64,000 nucleotides of DNA from Nansenia antarctica (lineage: Eukaryota; Chordata; Actinopteri; Argentiniformes; Microstomatidae). A model generated the notes under the pieces. The model ran no database searches. It was not told the DNA's origin and saw only the letters and a list, made by a program, of their open reading frames with translations. A program made the translations under genes and the position numbers. Positions 12,640 through 26,012 of the stretch are shown in pieces. The stretch covers positions 1 through 64,000 of the forward strand of contig CAXDII010000002.1 in NCBI GenBank assembly GCA_963989245.1. Direction: 5' to 3'. The stretch's first letter is position 1. Every line of letters starts with the position of its first letter.

Positions 12640-13611
12640 GATGGCGCAGTTATACAGCTACCTCATAGCTTACTACAGAGTAGAGCAGGGAGCAGTTCGT
12701 CAGCGCAGCTCAGGGATGCCTCTCTGTCCTCTGGACTGCAGGCTGGGTCTGCAACCGAAGTTGGATTTCCGATTTGGTTAAAAAGTGGTTACGGTTCGGT
12801 TAAGTCAGGGCTAAGATTAATGGTTTTCAGGCTCCGCGTGTCTCCGTAGTCGCTCCTAAATAAATGCAGTGGTCCAGCTTCCATTCACATCGCCAGGAAG
12901 AGACTCCGTTGCACTTTGTCCTACAATGGTGATGGACATATTATGCAACATCCATTCCACACATGGTCGCACTAAACTAAATGACTAAATAATTAAATTA
13001 AGATTATAAAAACCCATCCTTTTAATATTGCATTTAAGTTACAAAATAATTAAATGATGATTATATAATGATTAAAGCACTTTGAACTGCAACGTTTGCA
13101 GGAAAAGCGCTATACAAATAAAGTTATTATTATTATTATTATTATTATTATGAGGTTAAAGTAGAGATTTCTTTGTATACAAAGACATCTCTACTTTAAC
13201 CTCATAGTAATTGTTTGATTTCAAATGTAAACTTTTGGAGTATAAAAGAGCCAAAAGAAACTTTTGGAGCCAAAAGAAATAAAAAATGCTTCACTGTGCC
13301 ATTACTTACGTAGGGCATTGTATACAATGAGAAAGGTATGTTGTTAAGTTCACTGTAAATAGTTGAGTAACAGTTTGTTTGGTTTATTATAAGACAGTAA
13401 TACTGTGATGTCCAAATCATATTGGTATGCATAAAAAAAGACAGAACTCATAACTTCAAATAAAAGTACCCAATTTATTTGTTTTTAATCTGCAGAAGAA
13501 AGGAGAATGTATGTGTTTGGGTGGAGGGGGGATAGTTTGGAGGTGTGTGTGTGTATGTGTTGGGTGGTGGGGTTGGGATTGTGTGTTTTTGGGGGTGGGG
13601 AGTGGAAATGG
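12640..13611. other. Spacer between arms Q and P'
   Basis: No gene seen. Contains a LINE/SINE-like 3' end at about 13075-13150 (GCGCTATACAAATAAAG followed by ATT repeats), the hairpin at 13151-13204, and a G/T-rich stretch 13500-13611 running into the TG tract. Confidence 0.6.
13151..13204. repeat. 54-bp near-perfect hairpin
   Basis: TGAGGTTAAAGTAGAGAT pairs exactly with the closing ATCTCTACTTTAACCTCA. The 18-nt centre is itself almost palindromic (CTTTGTATACAAAG). It directly follows an ATT microsatellite. Confidence 0.9.
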
Positions 13612-13615
13612 GGGG

Positions 13616-13664
<49 letters not shown>

Positions 13665-13722
13665 TGTGATTGAGAAGAGAGTCACTTAAGATCCATTCTT
13701 GTGTGGACGTCTGCGAGATCTT

Positions 13723-13950
13723 CTAGCGGCTGCAGCAGATCTCCTTGTTCTGCTGGGCTGGCGACTGCGGGGGGCGTTTGGCTGAGCTGCTGACGTCACT
13801 CTGGCTGGCTTCTCTCGTGCGTTTCAAGCTGCCCGCCGCCTTGGTGCCATTGGATAGGTTGCAGGGAAGATTCCCTGGCTGCAGAGCATTCTGGGACAGG
13901 CCTGGGAACTGTGAGGCCTGCTGGGGAGGCTGGGGACATGATCCAGCCTC
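13723..13950 (-). CDS. Unrecognised terminal-exon-like sequence (75 codons plus stop)
   Basis: On the minus strand a good acceptor (CTTCTCAG) opens a 228-bp frame that starts EAGSCPQPPQQASQFPG, contains SLKRTREASQSDVSSSAKRP and ends EICCSR-stop. The composition is protein-like: Gln/Pro/Ser-rich with a basic patch. An upstream candidate exon with acceptor TGTCAG begins at 14377 (EPREQRFRREGIDAALLKM) and stays open to about 14045. I do not recognise either family. In arm P the first half is deleted and one C is missing from a C run, leaving only an Arg-rich out-of-frame tail. Could be the 3' end of an unrelated gene caught in the duplication, or chance. Confidence 0.35.
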   Translation of the reverse strand, partial: EAGSCPQPPQQASQFPGLSQNALQPGNLPCNLSNGTKAAGSLKRTREASQSDVSSSAKRPPQSPAQQNKEICCSR

Positions 13951-13986
13951 CTGAGAAGAGTCTACATTTTTTACATTTTTTTACAT

Positions 13987-14026
13987 TTTTGGCATTTAGC
14001 AGACGCCTTATTCCAAAGCGACTTAC
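13987..14026 (-). repeat. SINE/LINE tail fragment
   Basis: The minus strand reads GTAAGTCGCTTTGGAATAAG then GCGTCTGCTAAATG, the 3' tail shared by many fish SINEs. Related tails are at 35135-35165 and 49415-49445. Confidence 0.65.
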
Positions 14027-15843
14027 AATCAATACATTTGAATACTAAGCATGTGAATCAGCAGTCCACCATTCGTTGCAGGAAGAGTAATCTAGCTCGG
14101 GCCCGGGGCCACTGATAGAAGAAAAAACCTTCTCCCTATCACCTTCTACTAAAACTTTTTTTTTTTTTTTTACTGGAGAAACTGAGAAACAGTACAAGGG
14201 GGCAATAGAAGTTCTTAGGGACACAGTGTCTGGACCTAGAACACCGGGGCGGACTCCTGCTGGAGATAGGCCTTCAGCAGCTGCTGAATACGGAGAACGG
14301 GGCCAGAACGAGGCCAGTCTCATCTTGAGCAGTGCGGCATCGATGCCCTCACGACGAAAACGTTGTTCTCTTGGTTCCTGACACATTTAGGGAAAGATTG
14401 TTCTAAGTTTACAAGCACATACATGTTGAATGACCTACAGCTTATATAGGCCAATTACCTGTCAATTTGATCATTTATATTTTTCCAACAATAACTGTAG
14501 GCTACATGGCAATTCAAATATATTACCGATAAATAGAGTTCCATTGACGATATTCCTGTGTGTGGTAGACGTTAGCAGAGCTTGAAGATTGTCGATAAGA
14601 GCTGCAATTGTAGATGATCCGTAGTAAACAACAACATAATAATGCTGACTGTACGTTTGTTGGCGCGTATGCAAAGGTACTGGAACGCATCGTCATACAT
14701 GACGTGAGAGATATTATCCATGGTAACGCACACCTTATATTAATGTCCTAAATAAACATGATAATAATAATAATTCATTTATAGCGATACTCAAATACAC
14801 TACATTCCGCAACGCATTGCCGTTCAATTTGTGTATGTAGCGCTCAAAATAACGTGGCAATTATATGTTCTCATGAACTGATTATCATAAGCTACTAGGC
14901 CTATGTATTATTCCCTGAAAATAAGTGATAATCTTACTACATGAGTCATCATATTATCTTCACAGCCTCCTCCCATGAATAATATTACTATATCATAGAC
15001 TAAATGGGGGTATGGTTTTACGCATGATGTGTTATTTTCCATGTTTACCACAAACGTTCATTTTGTTGCTTTTTTAACGGTTTAATTTACACAGCACTTT
15101 AAATACTTAGACACATAACAAGAATTCATCACCATACTGTAGGCTCTCACGAAGCTTTCCCTCTGTCATTCAGATCTACGACTGTCTAGATTAATCTAGA
15201 TAGATACATAATTGACCGCCGAGGGGAAATTAAAGCAGCTCACGAGTCACACCACAAACAACAACATAAAATAAAGTGACAGTTGAATAATAGAATAAAA
15301 TAATAATAGACAGACATCTGAAACATTATATACAGTAACAGTCCAGTATGATTTATCATCCCCCAGCCGGAGGACAAGTTGTATAGCGTTATAGCGGTAG
15401 ACAGAAAATATTAGTTCAACGTAGTTGTAGTGGTCTCCTGCTAAAGGAGCTTTTCTGCTCTGCCACAGTGTCATGTAGGGGATGGGGGTTAAGTCCTCCT
15501 CCTCCTCCTCCTCCAGTGTCCAGGGTGACACCAAGGACAGAACCAGCTTTCCTAATAAACTTGTTGGTGTCACCTTCCTTGCACGTCAACCCTCTCCGTA
15601 GGCAACGCAAGGCCACGCGGGCCTACGCAAGGCTACGGCGTCGATTTTACGCAGAAGTTTAAATCGGCCTTTAATGCTGCTGCCCCCCCCCCTCCACTGG
15701 TAGAACTAGTCAGTGTCAGTAGTACTGTGCGATAATGACTTAATCAATGACACAGATCGCTGTGGAACGTCATGTCATTTACTTCTTATTCCTCAGTGTT
15801 AAAAACAAACAAGGTAAGAGACAGGGAGTCAAGACCGTATTCT

Positions 15844-15849
15844 TTTATT
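15844..15849 (-). promoter_or_regulatory. Predicted poly(A) signal of ssx2ip-like copy P'
   Basis: AATAAA on the minus strand, homologous to 2943-2948. A 309-bp retro-insert now separates it from the stop codon. Confidence 0.45.
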
Positions 15850-15874
15850 AAATCACATTGAAAAACAACACAAC

Positions 15875-16183
15875 TTTTCTTTTAGGGGTATTACCATTAC
15901 GTTTTATTTATTTATTGTTATCAATGATGAACTGGGGGTGGGAAACATCTAGGGGCATACTAGGCTGTATAGGGGCTGATGGAGGTGGCTCTCCATTTTC
16001 TATGTATTTACTACCTTTTAGATATATAGTATATATCTATATACTCATGTATTTATTTTTTCATGTAACGCTGTCTACATGCCGCTATGCCTGATATGAA
16101 CCAGCTCACCCGTCCACCCCATAAGTAACGTGTAATGTCTAACGTACTGTATATGTCTAAAAAAATCAATAAAAAGAATTAAG
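15875..16183 (+). mobile_element. 309-bp retro-insert in the 3' UTR of copy P'
   Basis: Flanked by a perfect 14-bp duplication AAAAACAACACAAC (15861-15874 and 16184-16197). Arm P has a single copy of that site (near 2915-2935) and no insert, so it is a clean insertion after duplication. The end carries A-rich text with AATAAA, as expected of a 5'-truncated non-LTR element. Family not recognised. Confidence 0.8.
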
Positions 16184-16267
16184 AAAAACAACACAACAAC
16201 AACAAAAAGCTGTATGCAGTTCAGCCATTTTGAAAACAAAACCAATACCACCACCACCAGCACCACC

Positions 16268-18809
<2,542 letters not shown>

Positions 18810-19035
18810 CTACACACACACACACACAAACGTAAGAAAAGGCAGATTTACACAAATCAATGCTCTGCAGAGCAGGCTTTATCTTACCTGATGTCTTGCC
18901 ATCTGACAGTGTTCTTACATGATACTTGTTTAGAGTCCAATGCACAGGTTGTCACTTTTGCCAAGCAGCATCTTACAAGTTACAGGTCAACTAACACTGC
19001 TTGTTTTGTGAGCCTGCTAACAATGTAAAGTAGTT

Positions 19036-19524
19036 ATAGTTAACTAGGTAGCAGTGGGGGATTACTCACCGATCATCATTTGTGGGGAGACAACATGTCT
19101 TCTGTACACTTGTTGTTGTTTTGGTGGTTTTACAAACAAAAGGTTCAGGTAGCTCCTGTTTCTGATGATTATCGACCTCAATACAGTAAAGTTCTCATAT
19201 GAGACATCCATAATCTGGTGCATACTCTATCTACAAGACACAATGGATGTGTGGCAGCCCTCTCACTGAAAGTCGATCCTGTAGAAATACTCCTCAACAG
19301 AGAAAGTCTGATCAGGTTCAGCTGGGTGGCTGGAGTACTAAACAGAAGCCTGGCTGGAGGCAGCAGCATGTTGTTTACACCAGACACCTCCTTCTGAATC
19401 AATGAGGGGTGTTAAACAAGGAGGGCACCCTTGAGGGAAGAGGGTGGAGAATTGGACCACAGACGATATTTGCCTGCCTCTGTCAGTGTGTTTCTGTCAT
19501 CTGATCAGTAGAGGTCCCTCTCTC

Positions 19525-19599
<75 letters not shown>

Positions 19600-19815
19600 A
19601 AGAGGAAGAGGGAGGGGCTGTCAGAGAGGAGGCTGAGTAAAGGAGTGTGCAGAGACTTTGTAGAACGAGTAGAGAGAGTATGATAATAGGTCAAGGGTTG
19701 GCCTTGGTGCATTAGACCAGGAAATCCATCTAGAGACGGCAGGAACAACCAAACGCTACCGAGTCAAACACTCTCGCTGTGTCTGAGAGAAGCTGTGAGC
19801 CCCGGAGTCCACAAG
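19036..19815. other. Upstream region of CD300-like gene 1
   Basis: Duplicated almost exactly at 24950-25752. Has a CT microsatellite (19518-19598) about 220 bp before the start codon. Multiple frames look like eroded coding sequence, but none is open enough to name. No TATA box stands out. Confidence 0.5.
19518..19598. repeat. (CT)n microsatellite
   Basis: Upstream of CD300-like gene 1; homologue before gene 2 at 25410-25530 is longer. Confidence 0.95.
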
Positions 19816-20044
19816 ATGAGGAACCTCCTGATATCCATCCTCTGCCTCATGACAGGTAACAAGCTTGTTATAACACTGTTACACTGTAATAACATGAAGT
19901 TACTCAGGTAAAGGTGGTAACCCCTGATGAGTATGACATCAGGGGTTAACCCTAGTTTTCCTCTTTTGGGGATGTTATTAAAATGTATTCAATCCACCCT
20001 GAAAGTGTTATTAATACACTATAGGCTTCATAGAGAACTCAGAC

Positions 20045-20086
<42 letters not shown>

Positions 20087-20441
20087 TCAGTGGGTAACGT
20101 GGTTATCTTTATCTTCTTTCTGTGTGATTGACAGGTTGTGTCAGCTCCTTCTCAGTGACAGGGTCTTCAGGAGGAACTGTCATCTTCTACTGTAAATAAA
20201 CATCCCCAATATGAAAGAAACAATGTTAAATGCCTCTGCATGACACAAGCTATTTCATCTTGTGAGGCTAAAATAAGAACACATAGAAAGAACACCTGGG
20301 AACACAATGCTAGATTCTCTCTGTATGACAACACTGGGGGGAGGTTCTTCATGGTGACCATCAGACCACTGACCACTGAGGATAAAGGGATGACCCACAA
20401 GTGTGGAGTGGACATACCTGAGTCACCTGACACATACACTG

Positions 20442-21340
20442 TAGGGCTGCAACGATTAGTCGACATAATCGACGACGTCGATCATAAAAACTCGTTGACG
20501 TGGAATTTTAGTGTCGACGCATCGTATAAAAAAAAAAGGACGGGAGCCATGCAAGAATCAGCTGGGTAAGTTTTAGCTAACAACGATGAATTGAGAATCA
20601 AGGACCCCAATTGAAATAAGCCAGTGGCTTTCTTGGGTTTTTATCCTGTTAGTTGACCTTGTATGTAATATGTACTTTCATGTACCTACTTCTGCAAATC
20701 TTCTAATAAAGTTTTCAATCAATCAATCAATCAAACGTTGTTAGCCAACTGGCTAACGTTATATTGTTAGGGTCGTAATGTTTATGTTAGCTTTACTGTA
20801 CATGTACTGTACAAAAAAACGTCTCATGGACAGGGCTGTACATGCTATGAGCGTTTGTGCTATTAATTTATTTGCCCTGTGGCACGCGTGTGACAGACAG
20901 AGGCGCTTGTATGTAACGTTACGTAGCAGGGGTTTTCCATGTTGAAGCCAGGAGAACGCGAGATTAAATGAAGTGAGGGGTGGTCGCTATTAAAATACCA
21001 GGTAGTCATGGTGGATGATCATGAATGATGCTTGATAAGTGAATGCTATTTCAATTATGTTGAGTCCACCAGCGAGCTGTCTGTAAGATAAACAGCGCCA
21101 AGCGTAGCCTACTAACGTGAGCTGTCTGTAGTCTAGCCAGCAATGCTAGCTAGCCAATCAACTAGCTCTGTGAGCAGCTGTAGCTTGGCGTAACGTTAGG
21201 TTAGATAGCTAGTTAAGCCGAATTTATGCTTCTGCGTCGCCATTTACGCGCAGCGAAAAGCCACACGACTAATCGCGACTAACCCCAAAAATATTCGACA
21301 GATTAGTCGACTACCAAAATAATCGTTAGTTGCAGCCCTA
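20442..21340. mobile_element. hAT element in exon 2 of CD300-like gene 1
   Basis: 899 bp with termini TAGGGCTGCAACGATTAGTC and the inverse of TAGGGCTGCAACTAACGATT. Flanked by a perfect 8-bp duplication ATACACTG (20434-20441, 21341-21348), the hAT signature. No transposase frame remains, so non-autonomous. It contains a 3' LINE fragment. Confidence 0.93.
20583..20737 (+). mobile_element. LINE 3'-end fragment nested in the hAT element
   Basis: Nearly identical to 33908-34057 (GATGAATTGAGAATCAAGG through AATAAAGTTTTC and a TCAA repeat tail), the 3' end of the LINE at 32787-34059. A short 5'-truncated copy. Confidence 0.85.
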
Positions 21341-22221
21341 ATACACTGAAGTGAAGCTGGACATAGATGATGGTAAGGTTCTTAGAAAATGACTCTGATG
21401 TGAAGGAAGTAGTAATTATCATGTCCAGTCAGGGAGGCTAGTCTACAGTCAGAGCAGCATCAGACATTGAGGTTGTTGTTATTTGTGTTTCTATTGACAG
21501 AGGAGTGCTGTGAGAAGTCAGTCACACAGAATGCTTATCTGGGAGGAACGACCACCATCAGCTGCAAATATCCAAAGAATGAAGATTTAAGCCACAAGTA
21601 TGTGTGCAAACAAGTGGATGAAGTTACCTGTGACACCAGGATTCATGCTCCATACGATAAACAGACAGAAGGGACATTCTCACTGTCTGACAACAAGGAA
21701 AAGGGGGGTCTACACTGTGACCATCACTGACCTGTCTGAAGAGGATGCTGGGACATACTGGTGTGGAGGGGAGATTCAGAGAACCGGAGGGTACTTCATC
21801 ACACTGTTTAGTCAGGTGCACCTGCAAGTTGAAGGCGAGTCTAAACTGGTCTTCTACCATTACATATCTTAATGCTAGCTCAGACAACAGCATGTCACAT
21901 TTTGGCCAGTAGAGGAGTCTGTCTCATCTCAATGACAATAACATCAGTGGTATTAGAGAAGATATGCTGTGCTATTGAAGGGCTCTTCTTTGTATACTCT
22001 CCCCCCCGTCCCCCCCCTTAGTGCTGCCCTTGTCTCTCTCTCTTCCCATGGGACTGTCTACTGCGCCTACAGCACCTATGACTATTACCTAATGCTTCTA
22101 ATAGTTTTTAGAAAGGACAACATTAGGACTGTCTGTGTTTGCATCGACTATTGTCAGGTTCAGCCCTGCAGGTAGTTGCACCCCCAACAACCACCATGAC
22201 CTCCATGTCTCCTGCACCACC

Positions 22222-22222
<1 letters not shown>

Positions 22223-22267
<45 letters not shown>

Positions 22268-22295
22268 CCACCACCACCACCACCATCATCATCAT

Positions 22296-22327
<32 letters not shown>

Positions 22328-22350
22328 CCATCATCATCATCATCGTCGTC
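22223..22350. repeat. (CCA/TCA)n coding microsatellite, CD300-like gene 1 stalk
   Basis: Encodes runs of Pro and Ser in the stalk exon. The array is longer in gene 2 (27150-27310), making the stalk exon 231 bp there against 204 bp here. Confidence 0.9.
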
Positions 22351-22780
22351 ATCATCCATCTCTCCATCAACACCACCTGGTAAGGAAACTCTGAACCTTA
22401 ACAGCTCACCACATTCAACTGCTGAACAAACTTGCCTGTTGATGACACCAGGGATTGGAGAGTTATTGATTACTGATTGGTATGGGCTCATAGTACCTGC
22501 AAATTATGTAGAGAACATACTCCTGATCACAGCCATTGACCCTACAGGCAACGACCAGCCATCAACACTGTACAATATGTTTTCCATTGAAACCTGTAGT
22601 GTCAGTAGTGACACGTTCTGTCAGTAGTGACTCTGTTCTGCCTCTGCTTGTGTGTCCCTGTGTTCCAGGTACCTCTGTGGTCATCATCGTGTCTGTGAGT
22701 CTGGCTGTGCTGCTGTTGATAACACTCACAGTGGTCTTGTGCTTCAGATGGAAATGTAACAAGGTGCAAGGTATGTCCCT

Positions 22781-22814
<34 letters not shown>

Positions 22815-23559
22815 AACAAGCAACAACCCCATCCACACACTCATAGACAAAGACACACAGCAAAAAACAACAACCCCATCTGCACAGACACACACACCAC
22901 AAATAATGTGTTTTTCCTGCTGAAAATGTTGTGTTCCTCAGCTCCGGTCTCCTCCAGCACACAGAACCCGACCAGCCCAAACACACACACAGGAAACACA
23001 GGAGAGGTGAGGGGTCCATGGTTGAAGGTTTACTGTATTTGTAATATCCCTTACTAGCTATTGTAAAATGTGTAAAGTTTATACATTTATTTGTTTATCT
23101 TTTAGGAGACTCAGGATTATGAGAATGACCCTGCTCCAGGTACCTTGGTCTTCAACAAGAAGGACGATTCTGTCTACCAAAGCCTGAACCCCCAAACTGC
23201 AAACCAAGAAACAGTCTACAAAAGCCTGAACCCCCAAACTGCAAACCTAGACCCAGTCTACCAAAGCCTGAACCCCCAAACTGCAAACCTAGACTCAGTC
23301 TACCAAAGCCTGAACCCCCAAACTATTAAGATTAATCAAGTATAAAGCAATAGTTACGGTTCAGCTATTGCATAGAAACTATGCACCACAACCATAATAC
23401 CACAACCAGGCTTTGTGGGAATTACAAGTGTGTATGGTAGTCTACAATCACTTAAGATTACACATGCTTTAGGTTTAAAAGCAAGATTCTGTGTGTTTAA
23501 CCTAAGCTCACACAGTATGTAAGTGTCTTTCTTGCTCATGAAATGTGAAACGCCAAACC

Positions 23560-23975
23560 CATAGCAAAATAAATCTTGGAGTGCTTCTTGACCCTGATTT
23601 GAATCTCACATCAGTAATCTCACTAAAACCACCTTTTATCACCTTAGAAATATTGCTAATGTGCAACCGTTTCTCTCCCAGGCAGATACTGAGAGATGCT
23701 TTTATCACTAGCAGGCTTGATTACTGCAATGCTCTCCTTTTCCGGTCTAGCTGAGAAATCTGTAAATAAGCTACAGATCATTCAGAATGCAGCAGCACGT
23801 GTCCTGACCAAGACCAGAAGGAGAGCACACATCTCACCTGTCTTTAGGTCCCTTCATTGGTTGCCTGTCAGTTTTAGAATAGATTTTAAGATTATTTTAT
23901 TGGTGTTCAAATCACTCAAAGGACTAGCGCCTGAATACTTGTCAGACATGCTTTTAATATGCTCCCTCTAGATCA
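23560..23975 (+). mobile_element. L2-type LINE remnant, 3' end of reverse transcriptase
   Basis: Interrupted frame with RLDYCNALLF, IIQNAAARVLTKTRR and SLHWLPVSFRIDFKI, blocks typical of L2/CR1-clade LINEs. It contains stops and is followed by the 39-bp array, which appears to have grown from its 3' end. Confidence 0.85.
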
Positions 23976-24019
23976 CTCAGGTCCTCTGGCACTGGCCTTT
24001 TAGTTGTTCCATCAAAGAA

Positions 24020-24793
24020 CTTCACTGTATTGTTGTATTTCCTTATATTACAGTTCATTTTCACTGTATTGTTGTATTTCCTTATATTACCGTTTATTTT
24101 CAATGTATTGTTGTATTTCCTTATATTACCGTTTATTTTCAATGTATTGTTGTATTTCCTTATATTACAGTTTATTTTCACTGTATTGTTGTATTTCCTT
24201 ATATTACCGTTTATTTTCACTGTATTGTTGTATTTCCTTATATTACTGTTTATTTTCACTGTATTGTTGTATTTCCTTATATTACTGTTTATTTTCACTG
24301 TATTGTTGTATTTCCTTATATTACTGTTTATTTTCACTGTATTGTTGTATTTCCTTATATTACCGTTTATTTTCACTGTATTGTTGTATTTCCTTATATT
24401 ACTGTTTATTTTCACTGTATTGTTGTATTTCCTTATATTACCGTTTATTTTCACTGTATTGTTGTATTTCCTTATATTACCGTTTATTTTCACTGTATTG
24501 TTGTATTTCCTTATATTACCGTTTATTTTCACTGTATTGTTGTATTTCCTTATATTACAGTTTATTTTCACTGTATTGTTGTATTTCCTTATATTACTGT
24601 TTATTTTCACTGTATTGTTGTATTTCCTTATATTACCGTTTATTTTCACTGTATTGTTGTATTTCCTTATATTACCGTTTATTTTCACTGTATTGTTGTA
24701 TTTCCTTATATTACCGTTTATTTTCACTGTATTGTTGTATTTCCTTATATTACTGTTTATTTTCACTGTATTGTTGTATTTCCTTATATTACC
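24020..24793. repeat. 39-bp minisatellite, array 1 (about 20 units)
   Basis: Unit reads about TTCACTGTATTGTTGTATTT then CCTTATATTACCGTTTAT; variants differ mainly at ACCG/ACTG/ACAG. Since 39 = 3 x 13, several frames stay open on both strands, giving false 257-271-residue frames. Confidence 0.97.
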
Positions 24794-25406
24794 GTTACAC
24801 TGACAGTGTTCTTACATGATACTTGTTTAGAGTCCAATGCACAGGTTGTCACTTTTGCCAAGCAGCATCTTAACTTCTTAAGTTACAGGTCAACTAACAC
24901 TGCTTGTTTTGTGAGCCTGCTAACAATGTAAAGTAGTTCTAGGTAGCAGTGGGGGATTACTCACCGATCATCATTTGTGGGGAGACAACATGTCTTCTGT
25001 ACACTTGTTGTTGTTTTGGTGGTTTTACAAACAAAAGGTTCAGGTAGCTCCTGTTCCTGATGATTATCGACCTCAATACAGTAAAGTTATCATATGAGAC
25101 ATCCATAATCTGGTGCATACTCTATCTACAAGACACAATGGATGTGTGGCAGCCCTCTCACTGAAAGTCGATCCTGTAGAAATAATCCTCAATAGAGAAA
25201 GTCTGATCAGGTTCAGCTGGGTGGCTGGAGCACTAAACAGAAGCCTGGCTGGAGGCGGCAGCATGCTGTTTACACCAGACACCTCCTTCTGAATCAATGA
25301 GGGGTGTTAAACAAGGAGGGCACCCTTGAGGGAAGAGGGTGGAGAATTGGACCACAGACGATATTTGCCTGCCTCTGTCAGTGTGTTTCTGTCATCTGAT
25401 CAGTAG

Positions 25407-25533
<127 letters not shown>

Positions 25534-25752
25534 ATGAAGAGGAAGAGGGAGGGGCTGTCAGAGAGGAGGCTGAGTAAAGGAGTGTGCAGAGACTTTGTAG
25601 AACGAGTAGAGAGAGTATGATAATAGGTCAAGGGTTGGCCTTGGTGCATTAGACCAGGAAATCCATCTAGAGACGGCAGGAACAACCAAACGCTGCCGAG
25701 TCAAACACTCTCGCTGTGTCTGAGAGAAGCTGTGAGCCCCGGAGTCCACAAG

Positions 25753-25980
25753 ATGAGGAACCTCCTGATATCCATCCTCTGCCTCATGACAGGTAACAAG
25801 CTTGTTATAACACTGTTACACTGTAATAACCTGAAGTTACTCAGGTAAAGGTGGTAACCCCTGATGAGTATGACATCAGGGGTTAACCCTAGTTTTCCTC
25901 TTTTGGGGATGTTATTAAAATGTATTCAATCCACCCTGAAAGTGTTATTATACACTATAGGCTTCATAGAGAACTCAGAC

Positions 25981-26012
<32 letters not shown>

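Larger units (their letters stand above)
19816..23345 (+). pseudogene. CD300/pIgR-like receptor gene 1, disrupted
   Basis: Exons: 19816-19855 (signal peptide MRNLLISILCLMTG), 20135-20441 plus 21349-21372 (Ig V domain 1), 21501-21834 (Ig V domain 2, DAGTYWCGGE), 22176-22379 (Pro/Ser stalk), 22669-22770 (transmembrane), 22942-23006 and 23106-23345 (cytoplasmic). The family comprises paired activating/inhibitory myeloid receptors and Ig transporters. The tail carries four YxSLNP motifs, two fitting the ITIM consensus S-x-Y-x-x-L, spaced 10 residues apart (ITAM-like spacing). Lesions: a 4-nt insertion with in-frame TAA at 20197-20199, an 899-bp hAT element in exon 2, and one extra G near 21703 (exon 3 is 334 bp against 333 in gene 2). 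Domain 2 ends at a GC donor (GAAG|GCGAGT, 21835). The exon 2 donor at 21373 is intact, unlike gene 2. Clearly not able to make the full receptor. Confidence 0.85.
18904..24795 (+). repeat. Tandem unit 1 (CD300-like gene plus L2 plus minisatellite)
   Basis: Starts with CTGACAGTGTTCTTACATG, derived from the ssx2ip-like intron, and repeats directly from about 24800. The unit contains the receptor pseudogene, an L2 remnant and a 39-bp array. At 24795 the array abuts the start of the next unit. Confidence 0.88.

Noticed and set aside
19178..19402. Minus-strand 74-residue frame, repeated at 25073-25297
   Set aside because: Conserved only because the unit is duplicated; no recognised domain or splice signals.
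24004..24819. Overlapping 257-271-residue frames on both strands
   Set aside because: Same 39-bp satellite; periodic artefact.
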